Shown in pieces: positions 44,701-51,745 of a stretch of DNA of 64,000 nt; position 1 is the first letter of the stretch, and each line of letters begins with the position of its first letter. The stretch spans positions 39,307,042-39,371,041 of the forward strand of contig CALNVZ010000218.1 of assembly GCA_940671915.1 (NCBI GenBank), written 5' to 3'. The notes under the pieces are model-generated. The model did no database searches. It was not told where the DNA came from and saw only the letters and a program-made list of their open reading frames with translations. A program made the translations under genes and the position numbers. This DNA is from Paracentrotus lividus (lineage: Eukaryota > Echinodermata > Echinoidea > Camarodonta > Echinidae).

Positions 44701-47700
44701 GGGGAACCAAAGGCCATTTTTGCCCATTTTGGGCACTTCTGGACCTGTTCTTGCTTTTACACAACGTGTTTATTTATAATTGCAAAGGCCGCGCAGTCAT
44801 GGGATTTCTTAACATATGATAAGTCACATACGTACGCGTGCGGAGAGGATGAACCTATCATAAAGGTCACCGCACACCTTACGACTTTCGGTTGCGCGAC
44901 TGACCAACTTTGAATCTGAAATATCTAAGCGCGTATATTTTGCACTCTTAGTTTTATTTAGGATCAAAATCTGTTAGTCGTACGCCTAAAAATCGTAGAG
45001 TGTCTGGTGCCCTTTACAAGTCACATACGGATGTGTGGAGAGAATGAACCTAGTATAGAGCACCCTCTACGACCCAAACTCTACCTTTGATTTAGTCATT
45101 TAATTTATAAATAATTAGTGTCAATATATGTTTATAGGGCCTATGATTATCTGACCAATGTTTAAAAAGTTGTGGTATAGTTACTTTGTTCATATACCAG
45201 AAGTTATGTTTCGCATAATTGCATATAGTTTGTAAAGGTTTATTTGGAAGTGTGTTATACGTTTGGTAGAGATCGATCCTTGCTGTAAATGACAAAAATT
45301 CTGATTTTTTTTTTTTTTTTTTTTAATAAAAAGATTTTAAATCATTAGCATATGATTATTTTCTTACAGGGACGGAGTTTGTTGGTCCAAGTAAGCGAGT
45401 ATTAGCTGGGATTATCATCATGTTGTTCTTCTCTATTGGTTATATGCTGCTAGCTGTCCTAGCTTATTTTATACGGGATTGGTGGATTTTACAACTTGTT
45501 ATTTCAGTACCTATCTTCCTCATGTTTGCTCTATATCCGTAAGTATACCATCAATGATAATTTATTTCAAAATACTACTAATAATTTATTTTTACCCTCT
45601 CATTTTCTCTCTTCCATTCGTTCATGGCGCAGTCACATGTACGACGCATGGCCAACGCACAATATGCGCTGGGTGTGCGTTACTAATGCGTCGAGCGCGC
45701 TGAGCCGACGCAGTGAATTCGTTGCGTATTTTAATATGTGTTGTCTATGTATACGCTCTGTGTGCGCGTTGTCGGCAAGTTTCACAAATTTCAATGCGCT
45801 GGTCTTCCGTTGTGTACATGTGACTGTCGCATAATTGTCTAACGATGCAAGTCTTGCTTTATCGAAAACCTCAACCATCAAATGTAAAAGCACTATTTAA
45901 AGAAATTTTTCCAATTTGAGGATCACCTAGAAAGTAAATTGAGACATTTCAAAGTGCCACAATTTGAAAACTTTTTAAAATTGTTTCTCTCATCTTTCCC
46001 CCTTACCAATAGATGCTAACATGTCATGAAATGAAATTGAATAGAATTCAATTATATTTTATTTTAAATTAAATCAAGTTAATTATGAAATTAATTTTAA
46101 TGTCGTATATCAGGTTTCTCCCAGAATCTGTTCGTTGGCTGATCAGTAAGGGTCGCACCGAGGAGGCTACAGAGATCATTAAGAAAGCTGCCAGTGTGAA
46201 CAAAGCTAAGCTACCTGAGCCTATCTTCACACAAGAAGATATTAAGGAACAGGTAATATGATATTCCGTATGATATATATATATCATTAAGGAGACTACC
46301 AGTGTGAACAATGTCAAGCTATCTTTACTCAAGAAAATATGAAATAATTGTCGCTGTCAATGTGAACAAAGCCAAGCTACCTTAGCATATCCTCAATCAA
46401 GAAGATATTAAAGAATAGACTGGTAATATGATATAGAAATCATTAAGAAGGCAGTCAATGTGAACAATGTCAAGCTATCTTTACTCAGTGAAATATTAAA
46501 TCATTATCACTGTCAGTGGTAACAATACCAAGCTACCTGAGCCTACCCACAATCAGGAAGATATCAAAAAATAGGTAATACAGTATTGATATCATTACGA
46601 AGGTAGCCATTATAAACAAAGTCAAACTATAAAAACCTATTTTCACCCAAGAAGATGACATTTTTCGGAATCCAATATGAAAGCCATGTAGAGATTTACA
46701 AACTTTTTCGTGTGTGTGATGACGATCATTCTACTATAATCAGAAAATAAGAACACGATTACAGCTGGCCGTATGTCGGCCTCAAACCTTTCTGCGTTTA
46801 GTTTGCGTAAGATTCCGCAGAATATACCTGCGTCAGACGCAACAGTAATATCGAAACGTGAAGAATTGCTGGTGTTGGTAGTTGCCTGACGCAGACTGCA
46901 CGACACACACCTGCAAAAATGAACGACCAGTTATGACCATGTCATTAGAAGATTGTTTTATGAGTTTGATGAATGTTTGTTTAATTGTAGGAAGCAGCTG
47001 CTAACGCAAAACAGGCAACAGCTATCGACCTCTTCAGAACCCCGAACCTGAGAATACGAACACTCAACCTGATGTTTAACTGGTAAGTAAGCCTTTCAGT
47101 GGCTTAGGGTAAATGCGTGGTATTGATGATGATGATGATGATGGTGATGACGATGATGCGCATGATAATCATGATGGTGGTGATGATGGTGATGATGATG
47201 GTGATAATGATGATGATTGATGAGAATGATGATAATGGTGGGGATAATGATGATGAGGATGATGGGGAGGAGGAGGAGGATGAAGATGATGGAGATGATG
47301 ATGGTGATGATTATGATGATGATGATGGTGTTGGTGGGGGTGTTAATGATGATGATGACACTTGTCAAGTCGATGGAGATGATGATGATGGTGATGATGA
47401 TGATAATGATGACAATGATGATGATGATGATGATGGTGGTGGTGATGAGGAGGATGAGGATGGTCAAGTCGATGGTGACGAAGGTAGTGGGGATGATGAT
47501 GATGATGAGGAGGAGGATTATAATGATGATGATGGTGTTGGTGTTGGTGTTGGCGTTGTTGATAATGGTGATGATGATGGTGGCGGTGATTATATTGATG
47601 ATGATGATGATATTATTGATGATAATGGTGATTTTGATTTGGAGACGATGGGGCATGGTGAGGACAAAAGATATCGTGATCAATGGGATTGGAAGTGATA

Positions 47701-50700
47701 ATGAAGTTTGTGATGATGGTGACGAATATTCTGATAATGTTGAACGAAATTTTGGATAATGTTGACAAAGCATGTGATGAAGTTTATGAAGTTTGTTTTG
47801 ATGGTGACGAAGTTTGTGATGGGCTGACGAAGTTTTTGATAAGGTTGATAAAGTTCGTGATGAGGTGATGAAATTTGTAATGTGATGACGAAGTTTGTGA
47901 TGATGTTGACGACATGTGTTAAGGGCTGACGAAGTTTGTGATGTGGTGTCGAATTTGTGATGTGGTGACGAAGTTTGTGATGATCGTGACGAATTTTGTT
48001 TTGATTTTGACGAAGTTTGTGATGTGGTGACGAAGTTTATGAGGATGTTGACGAAGTTTGTGATGATGGTGACGAAGTTTGTGATAATATTGAAGAAATT
48101 TGTGATGATGTTGACAAAGTTTGTGATGTGACGAAGTTTGTGATGTGGTGTTGAAGTTGTGATGTGATGTCGAAGTTTGTGATGATGGCGACGAAGTTTG
48201 TGATGATGTAGATGAAGTTTTTGATAATGGTGTCGAAGTTTGTGATGATAGTGACGAGGTTTCTGATGGTGCTGACAAGGTTTCCGATGTGGCGACGAAG
48301 TGTTTAATGATGGTGACGAAATTTGTGATGATGGTGACGAAGTTTTTGATAGGTTGATGAAGTTTTTGATGATGGTGACGAAGGTCGTAAGGGGTGATAA
48401 AGTAGGTAATGATGTTGACGAAATTTTTGATGATGGTGATGAAATTTGAAGTGATAACGACATAGTTTGTTTTGATAGTGACGAAGTTTGTGATGATATT
48501 GACAAAGTTTGTTATGATGCTGGTGATATTGATGAAGTTTTGTTTTTTGGTCATGTTTAAGAAGTTTATGATAATGACGAAACTTATGGTGATAGTGACG
48601 AAATTTTTGATGATGTTGACGAAGTTTGTAAGGTGGTGACGAAGTTTGTGATGTGGTGACGAAGTTTGTGATGATGGTGACGCGACGAAGTTTGTTATGA
48701 TTTTGACTAATTTTTTATTGAAGTTTTTGATGATGTTGACAAAGTGTGTGATGTGACGAAGTTTGTATTGATGTTGATGAAGTTTATGATGGTGGTGACG
48801 AAGTGTTGATAGTGACGATCTTTGTGATGGGTTTACGAACTTTGTGATGAGCTTGATGAAGGATGTAATGATATTAACGAAGTTTTTGGTGATGTTTAAG
48901 AAGTTTGTGATGATGACGAAACTTATGATGATATTGACGAAATTTGTGATGATGTTGACGAAGTTTATGGTGGTGGTGACGAAGTTTGTGATGATGGTGA
49001 CGACGTGTGTGTTTGTGATGGAGTTTATAATGATAGTCATGAATATGAGTGTAATGATTTGTTACACCACGACTTTCTTTGACATTGTTTCAGGTTTGTA
49101 AACACCATGGTCTACTATGGACTGTCTTTGAGCACCTCCGATCTCGGGGTCAATGTCTACATTGCTTTCTTCATTTCTGGTGCGGTAGAGTTCCCGGCTT
49201 ACATCAGCTGTATCTTTGCTATTGAATACTTTGGAAGGAAGTGGAGTATGTTTGGTTATATGGTTGGTGGTGGTATCGCCTGTCTATTGACCATTTTCAC
49301 ACGTAAGGATATAATCTTTCCTACATTCTGAATTCCTTTTGTACTCTGTATGCAAGGTGGCACGTTGGACAGCCTGCCAACTTTGCCGATTGGCATAAAC
49401 ATTAAAGCCAATACAATCCAGCAGCCTTGTATAGCACCACCTCAAGTCCTCAACTACTCAAATCAGCCTCACTTCCTAACCTATAATACAACATTGTGAG
49501 CAGTGTAGTCTTCTAATATAGATTTGAATGATAACATACTTATTCACTATCATTCATACTATAATTGCGTTACCAATTACGTTACCATAAAAAAATAGCA
49601 ATAAAAGTACTTTTCCTCTTAAACATTTTATTTTATACAATATAAATATATTTATAGTCTAATTTGTTCACTTTATAATTACTAGTGATCCCCAAATGTA
49701 TGATTTAAGACTTGCTCATTATGAATCACAGTCAATGAGGTTTGCTCAGTTCACTCTCGCTTTAAAAAAGTAATTTACACGAATAGTCGAGTCACACCGG
49801 TGAAACCGATGAATAAAAGTGATTGTCAATTTGTATGTTTTTATCGGAAATTAAAGTAGATATAGTCACAATAAAACGATATTTGTCTTTCCACTCCAGC
49901 GATTGGACCTTGGCGTACAACTGTTGCTATGATAGGCAAGTTCGGGATCTCTGCCTCGTTCGCTATCGTCTATGTTTTTTCAGCTGAACTCTTCCCCACA
50001 CCTGTCAGGTAAATACATCTTATATTTTTCTTCTTTGTCGTCGTTTTCTTCTTACTGCAATATATTAGCTTGTGGGAGAAAACTTGCACAACATAATGAT
50101 CCGTATAGACCTTATGCATTGACGTCATCTCGCCGCCATCTTAGAGGATTAGGCCATTTCCTTTCACGCGTTTGTTATCTGCAGCTGGCGAATCTCTGAC
50201 AACTCCGTTTATGCGTATCCCTATATCCTCTGAGGGAGGTGGCTATGAGATTATGACGTCAAATGCATGAGGTCTAGTCAGAACTGTGGTCTAGAAATAC
50301 ACTAGAGTTCAGGGTCAATTGGACAATAGGATCGCATTAAATATAATTGCAAAATCATATATCCAAAATAAAACTGGATTCGAGTTTACAGTTTTAGGTG
50401 CAGACATGGCCTACCTGAGAACCTACCCCATCCCCATTGGTGCAATTTGAATGAAGTCCAAATATTTTAAATGAAGTCAACATTGGCATATGTCCTTCCC
50501 CATTTTATATAAGATTGATTCCAAACAAAGAAATTTAGAGCAATGCACATGTGCTGATTTCATTTTCATACACATGTGCTCTGTATAATGTTAAATTGTA
50601 TGTATGCAAAATGATTGAATTATCTGAATGCATTATTGTGTAATTTTGAGAATAGTTTTATAGCTTTGTATATTCAATTTGTTTTAGCCTTTGGCTGCTA

Positions 50701-51625
50701 TTTTGAATGTTGTGATCATTAAAAACCAGTATATGTATTTATATATCTATCTATCTACCTATCTATCTATATATCAATCTTTTTTATATTTTATACTATC
50801 TTCTGTTTGTTTATAGGAGTGTTGGCGTTGGTATTTGTTCAATGAGCGCCCGTATCGCTGGAATCTTAGCCCCAATAATCCTTTTATTGGATAATACCTG
50901 GAAACCACTACCCGTTCTAATCTTCGGTGTGATGTCTATCACTGCCGGTGTCCTCGTCCTTCTCCTACCCGAGACTCGCGGGGCTCAGCTCCCCGAGACC
51001 ATGGAAGAGGGAGAGATGTTTGGAACGTAAGTCATCATGAAAAGCTAGTTTATTGATCATATGCAAATTTATGCGTAATTCTAAAATATAGTTGTTTTTT
51101 TTAAAGCTTGCCTGATCAGGCAATAGATAGCGCAAGCAAAATGAATTCCAATTATTGCAGTTAATTTATTCATAACATATTAGTTGAAATACCTCATTAC
51201 TACAGGCTCCAAGAACGTAATTGAAATTTAATGTATTAAAATACATAAGTGAAAATTAAGATACTAAAAATAACTACGATAGTAAGATTAGGTTTAACAC
51301 TGGATCGACTGAAGCTAACACAAACTTGCCACTCACAAAAGCAAAAAAAAAAAAAAAAAAAATAATAGAAAAAAAAATAGTATTCTACATTTTTATTATC
51401 AGCCTGTCGCAGACAAGCGGTGCATTAGTAATCAATCTAGAAGTCATAAGTTATTATATTATTATAAGGAAATGTATTATTTCTAAATTTCTCTGATCAT
51501 TTTTTATTCTCAGAAAGCCCAAAGAATACGAGGTGAAAACAGAGCCAAAGTTTGAATACAGGAAGGACGGAGATGGCGCTGCTGTCAATCATGGATTCGA
51601 TGAGATGGATGAAGTCAAAGCCTAA
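29033..51625 (+). CDS. SLC22-family organic-ion transporter, 11 coding exons, 569 aa
   Basis: Exons 29033-29182, 42068-42328, 42991-43094, 43553-43707, 45370-45538, 46114-46252, 46991-47082, 49094-49302, 49900-50008, 50817-51026 and 51514-51625 join in frame at GT/AG junctions. The family is a 12-helix major-facilitator group in the plasma membrane that moves organic cations, anions or zwitterions. N-terminal [14 protein letters not shown] is the SLC22 signature. The large first extracellular loop (residues 49-122) has cysteines 49, 59, 69, 91 and 119 and glycosylation sequons at N75, N81 and N112. GWVYD (122-126) and SIISEFDLVC precede the facilitator motif GLSDIFGRR (168-176). Later come [12 protein letters not shown] (from 283), [20 protein letters not shown] and LPETRG. 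Length is typical for the family (about 550). Substrate cannot be read from sequence. Exon 34834-34983 could replace the first exon. AATAAA at 52792 could end the 3' UTR. Confidence 0.93.
29183..30365. other. Transporter intron sequence, nothing recognised
   Basis: AT-rich intron with poly-C at 29535-29549 and no element with clear ends. Confidence 0.4.
30366..30545 (+). repeat. (CT)n microsatellite
   Basis: About 180 bp of CT repeats with occasional TTT, CCC and TATC interruptions. Confidence 0.95.
30546..31200. mobile_element. Intron stretch with two hAT-like fragments
   Basis: CCTGAATCCACCGCTG near 30883-30898 is the right end of a CAGTGGCGGA-type element whose left end I cannot place. 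CAGGCGCGGATCCAAG (31056) with GTCCGCTACTG (about 31178-31188) may be a complete short copy, with GCCTA on both flanks. Confidence 0.45.
31211..31428. mobile_element. PIF/Harbinger-like MITE, 218 bp, TAA target duplication
   Basis: TAA on each side encloses inverted termini TGCTACAGTCACACAGACAC and GTGTCTGTGTGACTGCAGCA, with one mismatch. The inverted match continues through TTACG. A TWA duplication is the PIF/Harbinger habit. Confidence 0.85.
31530..31605. mobile_element. SINE tail fragment
   Basis: AATAATAATAATGTGATTTG followed by CACTCTGTAGAGTGCTCAAGG looks like the reversed end of a SINE. Short and partial. Confidence 0.4.
31684..32053. mobile_element. Palindromic MITE with GACGTCTCCGCGAC arms, TTA target duplication
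   Basis: The whole element of about 370 bp folds on itself. GGTGGTATCTCACTTCGCGG at the left pairs with CCGCGAAGTGAGATACCACC at the right, and GGAGACGTCTCCGCGAC repeats throughout both arms. TTA lies on each side. A decayed relative is at 43750-43938. Confidence 0.9.
32054..32793. other. Transporter intron sequence, nothing recognised
   Basis: AT-rich with T runs at 32189-32200 and 32667-32682. No bounded element or coding sequence. Confidence 0.4.
32794..33042. mobile_element. MITE with GCGGCGGTCACAACTCG termini
   Basis: GCGGCGGTCACAACTCG and CGAGTTGTGACCGCCGC are perfectly inverted, with looser pairing inward (CGTAC/GTACG, GTAGGC/GCCTAC). Higher GC than its surroundings. Non-coding. Confidence 0.85.
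33076..33172 (+). repeat. T and G homopolymer tracts
   Basis: T-rich and G-rich runs at 33076-33111, then about 30 consecutive T at 33139-33170. Run length is unreliable in assemblies. Confidence 0.8.
33463..33661. mobile_element. TIR element C (199 bp), same termini as elements A and B
   Basis: ATATAAGATTTCCCGGTCAA at the left is inverted as TTGACCGGGAAAACTTATAT at the right. Short mirrored pieces (CGATACC, GCTATCG) lie in the centre. Confidence 0.8.
33662..34800. other. Gene-free AT-rich stretch upstream of exon 1b
   Basis: AT-rich sequence with scattered ATTAATTAATTAAC and TTGATTGA runs near 34635-34700. It may include the promoter and 5' UTR for exon 1b, but I see no motif strong enough to name. 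Confidence 0.4.
34834..34983 (+). CDS. Transporter alternative first exon 1b
   Basis: Fifty codons, the same length as exon 1a: [19 protein letters not shown] to MSHYCK. The SLC22 N-terminal signature is intact, A is at -3, and donor GTAAGT is in phase 0, so it can splice to exon 2 at 42068. It differs from 1a at about half of its residues, mainly in helix 1. It may be an alternative first exon, or the first exon of a paralogue whose other exons were lost. Confidence 0.85.
35057..35362. mobile_element. Mariner-type MITE, copy 1 of 2
   Basis: TA-flanked element with ends CACTTTAAAAAA and TTTTTTACAGTG. Inner inverted arms carry GTCAGCAGAGTCGCCA and TGGCGACTCTGCTGACAGCA. The second copy follows 20 bp later in the same orientation. 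Confidence 0.85.
35383..35689. mobile_element. Mariner-type MITE, copy 2 of 2
   Basis: Same element as 35057-35362 with better ends, CACTGTAAAAAAAATAAT and TTTTTTACAGTG, and TA at each side. A TAC microsatellite separates and follows the copies. Confidence 0.88.
35690..35800 (+). repeat. (TAC)n microsatellite
   Basis: About 35 TAC units, degrading at the right end to TCC and TGC variants. A short block of the same repeat (35363-35382) separates the two MITE copies. The valine-run and serine-run minus-strand frames come from it. Confidence 0.95.
35916..36203 (+). other. Unassigned open frame, 95 codons
   Basis: The middle reads [20 protein letters not shown] and [20 protein letters not shown], an amino-acid mix more protein-like than its surroundings. 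A tail with ATAAATAAA follows near 36258. I recognise no family. It could be a retroelement remnant within the transporter intron or a chance frame. Confidence 0.25.
36204..37613. other. Intron sequence, no bounded element seen
   Basis: TTTTGTTTTTG runs near 36284-36310, poly-C at 36781-36790, and a moderately GC-rich patch at 36830-37210 with no coding support. Confidence 0.35.
37614..37971. repeat. Large near-perfect palindrome (about 170-bp arms)
   Basis: The left arm from TAAAAAGATGATCGAACC to GTCAGAACAATAGA is repeated inverted on the right, from TCTATTGTTCTGACATAG to GGTTCGATCACCTTTTTA. Only about a dozen differences are visible, and the loop is about 18 bp. It is most likely a foldback MITE. 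Confidence 0.9.
38054..39049. mobile_element. Tc1/mariner-like element, 996 bp, long TIRs
   Basis: TA on each side flanks CACTGTCCGTCATAAAGG and CCTTTATGACGAACAGTG. Inverted similarity of about 70-80 percent by eye extends over roughly 300 bp at each end (for example GGCTATATCTTGGAC against GTCCAAGATATACCC). The central 370 bp has no transposase. Confidence 0.85.
39345..39678 (+). repeat. 42-bp minisatellite, eight units
   Basis: Units GGTGGCGTTAAAGGACGG plus TCCCAGACGAAAATAATCATATTT repeat at exact 42-bp spacing from 39345 to 39639. The last unit carries an insertion. Because 42 is a multiple of three, open frames persist on both strands; they are not genes. Confidence 0.95.
39679..40702. 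mobile_element. TIR element with an internal minisatellite
   Basis: GGGCTTTCGGAGCACTACGG at the left is mirrored by CCGTAGTGTTCCCGAAAGC at the right, and inner TACCGTCTT and AAGACGGT pieces are also mirrored. The core is the 39900-40560 array. No transposase. Confidence 0.75.
39900..40560 (+). repeat. About 49-bp minisatellite AAACAAAGAAATACATAAGA...GAAGAGGAAAGAAGGAT
   Basis: About 12 purine-rich units alternate between two variants, one with ATTTATAGGAGAGAAG and one with AATGATTGAAGAGAAG. The array fills the TIR element around it. Confidence 0.9.
40777..40898 (+). mobile_element. tRNA-derived SINE head cut by the assembly gap
   Basis: GGCTCAGTCAGCAGAGG (A box) and GGTTCGAATCC (perfect B box) lie 45 bp apart, followed by a non-tRNA body that runs into the gap. 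The acceptor stem does not close, so this is a SINE rather than a tRNA gene. Confidence 0.65.
40899..40921. other. Assembly gap (23 N)
   Basis: A run of N in the intron between the alternative first exons and exon 2. The true gap size is unknown, and the linkage between first exons and exon 2 rests on the scaffold being right. Confidence 1.
41058..42040. mobile_element. TA-flanked TIR element, 983 bp, GGGTAGATGTAGGGAATACC ends
   Basis: TA on both sides encloses GGGTAGATGTAGGGAATACC and its inverse ending ATTCCCTACATCTACCC. Four more [G/C]T[A/C]GGGAATACCGGAC-like sites occur inside in both orientations. A minus-strand frame at 41561-41767 includes [20 protein letters not shown], a CxxC-bearing stretch that may be a transposase remnant. 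Probably pogo/Tc1-group. Confidence 0.8.
42068..42328 (+). CDS. Transporter exon 2 (extracellular loop)
   Basis: Residues 51-137, [13 protein letters not shown] through GWVYD to SSIISE. Four cysteines and three N-glycosylation sequons mark the large SLC22 extracellular loop. Phase 0 at both ends; donor GTAAGT. Confidence 0.95.
42339..42500 (+). repeat. GAGACCGTTGA short tandem repeat
   Basis: About 14 copies of an 11-12 bp unit with variants begin 11 bases after the exon 2 donor. Confidence 0.85.
42629..42914. mobile_element. MITE with CCTGCTGGAA termini
   Basis: CCTGCTGGAAAGGACAC and its near inverse ending TTCCTTCCAGCAGG bound a 286-bp body rich in TGTTCACA and CACATTGTG motifs. It lies immediately before exon 3. 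Confidence 0.75.
42991..43094 (+). CDS. Transporter exon 3 (helix 2, start of MFS motif)
   Basis: Residues 138-171 plus two bases. FDLVCSKKD then helix [16 protein letters not shown] and the first half of GLSDIFGRR. Acceptor TGTTTCAG, donor GTAAGA. Confidence 0.95.
43553..43707 (+). CDS. Transporter exon 4 (helices 3-4)
   Basis: Completes Ile172, then [12 protein letters not shown] and two hydrophobic segments up to FLLSFVI (223), plus one base. Acceptor CACCCTAG, donor GTAGGT. Confidence 0.95.
43750..43938. mobile_element. Decayed GACGTCTC-family palindromic MITE
   Basis: Ends ATGGTGGTATCTTCC and AGTGAGATACCACCAT with inner GACGTCTCCGCGACAAG mark a diverged relative of the element at 31684-32053. 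The right arm is better preserved than the left. Confidence 0.75.
43939..44820. other. Transporter intron 4 with a perfect 30-bp palindrome
   Basis: TTTCAAACCCATTCC followed directly by its exact complement lies at 44152-44181 with no loop. The rest is AT-rich with no gene. Confidence 0.6.
44821..45090 (+). repeat. Two diverged direct repeats, about 75 bp
   Basis: AAGTCACATACGTACGCGTG with GAGAGGATGAACCTATCATA at 44821 recurs from about 45018 with changes. The segments are 197 bp apart. Confidence 0.6.
45370..45538 (+). CDS. Transporter exon 5 (helices 5-6)
   Basis: Completes Gly224, then [13 protein letters not shown], the conserved TEFVG segment, and two hydrophobic helices ending FLMFALYP (280). 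Acceptor TTCTTACAG, donor GTAAGT. Confidence 0.95.
45624..45833. mobile_element. MITE with CAGTCACATGTAC termini
   Basis: ATGGCGCAGTCACATGTAC and GTACATGTGACTGTCGCAT are inverted with small differences. The GC-rich body of about 170 bp has GCGCTG/CAGCGC-type mirrored words. Confidence 0.8.
46114..46252 (+). CDS. Transporter exon 6 (PESVRW motif, central loop)
   Basis: Residues 280-326: [18 protein letters not shown] is the family's PES-RWL motif at the start of the large cytosolic loop, then [16 protein letters not shown] to IKEQ. Acceptor TATATCAG, donor GTAATA. The donor half is copied repeatedly into the following intron. Confidence 0.95.
46265..46660 (+). repeat. Five degenerate tandem copies of the exon 6 donor half
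   Basis: Units of about 70-85 bp each resemble ATCATTAAGAAAGCTGCCAG through GTGAACAAAGCTAAGCTACC and CAAGAAGATATTAA of exon 6. They start near 46281, 46351, 46438, 46509 and 46589. Two retain the donor-like GGTAATA. Stops and indels show that they are not expressed exons now. Confidence 0.85.
46991..47082 (+). CDS. Transporter exon 7
   Basis: Residues 327-356 plus two bases: [20 protein letters not shown] and following, containing the conserved DLFRTP-LR segment before helix 7. Acceptor TAATTGTAG, donor GTAAGT. Confidence 0.95.
47126..47650 (+). repeat. (GAT)n-rich microsatellite
   Basis: GAT trinucleotides with GGT, GAG and AAT variants over about 520 bp in intron 7. Aspartate-rich, methionine-rich and isoleucine-rich open frames in all three phases are artefacts. 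Confidence 0.95.
47700..49040 (+). repeat. GACGAAGTTTGTGATGATGGT minisatellite, about 1.3 kb
   Basis: Units mostly 15, 18 or 21 bp, all multiples of three, read GACGAAGTTTGTGATGATGGT with variation. This preserves minus-strand frames of 469 and 373 residues (ITNFVTI repeats). They are translations of the repeat in intron 7, not genes. Confidence 0.95.
49094..49302 (+). CDS. Transporter exon 8 (helices 7-9)
   Basis: Completes Trp357, then [33 protein letters not shown] and EYFGRKWSM to LLTIFT (426), plus one base. EYFGRK is the second facilitator GRK motif. Acceptor TTGTTTCAG, donor GTAAGG. Confidence 0.95.
49303..49899. other. Transporter intron 8, nothing recognised
   Basis: AT-rich with no bounded element. 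Its sequence recurs in noisy form around 56270-57225. Confidence 0.5.
49900..50008 (+). CDS. Transporter exon 9 (helix 10, ELFPT motif)
   Basis: Completes Pro427, then [20 protein letters not shown] and [11 protein letters not shown] (462), plus two bases. ELFPT-VR is the SLC22 hallmark between helices 10 and 11. Acceptor CCACTCCAG, donor GTAAAT. Confidence 0.95.
50009..50816. other. Transporter intron 9
   Basis: A retroelement-tail-like GCCTTTGGCTGC near 50690 and an ATCT/ATAT run at 50740-50775. Nothing coding. Confidence 0.45.
50817..51026 (+). CDS. Transporter exon 10 (helices 11-12, LPETRG)
   Basis: Completes Arg463, then [19 protein letters not shown], helix 12 and [20 protein letters not shown] to FG (532), plus two bases. 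The double LPET pattern is typical of the SLC22 C-terminus. Acceptor GTTTATAG, donor GTAAGT. Confidence 0.95.
51514..51625 (+). CDS. Transporter exon 11 (cytosolic tail and stop)
   Basis: Completes Thr533, then [19 protein letters not shown] to FDEMDEVKA and TAA: a charged cytosolic tail of 36 residues. Acceptor ATTCTCAG. Confidence 0.93.
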
Positions 51626-51674
51626 ATCATATTCTCCTATATCAATACTACTGTAGAAAACTGCTTCCAATATA

Positions 51675-51745
51675 CAGTCTGTGTCAAAAAAGAAAAATGG
51701 TACAGTCGAAAAAAAAATATTTAGGTGTGAAATATTTATAGAATA
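51675..51745. mobile_element. Left end of the CAGTCTGTGTC MITE in the transporter 3' UTR
   Basis: TA, then CAGTCTGTGTCAAA through ATGGTACAGTCG and TTTAGGTGTGAAAT match the first 65 bases of the 12176-12641 MITE. The right end is not found, so it is truncated. Confidence 0.75.

Noticed and set aside
47096-49040. Minus-strand open frames of 469 and 373 codons rich in ITNFV and HHH/III runs
   Set aside because: They are translations of the GAT and GACGAAGTTTG satellites, whose unit lengths are multiples of three. They sit inside an intron of the plus-strand transporter.
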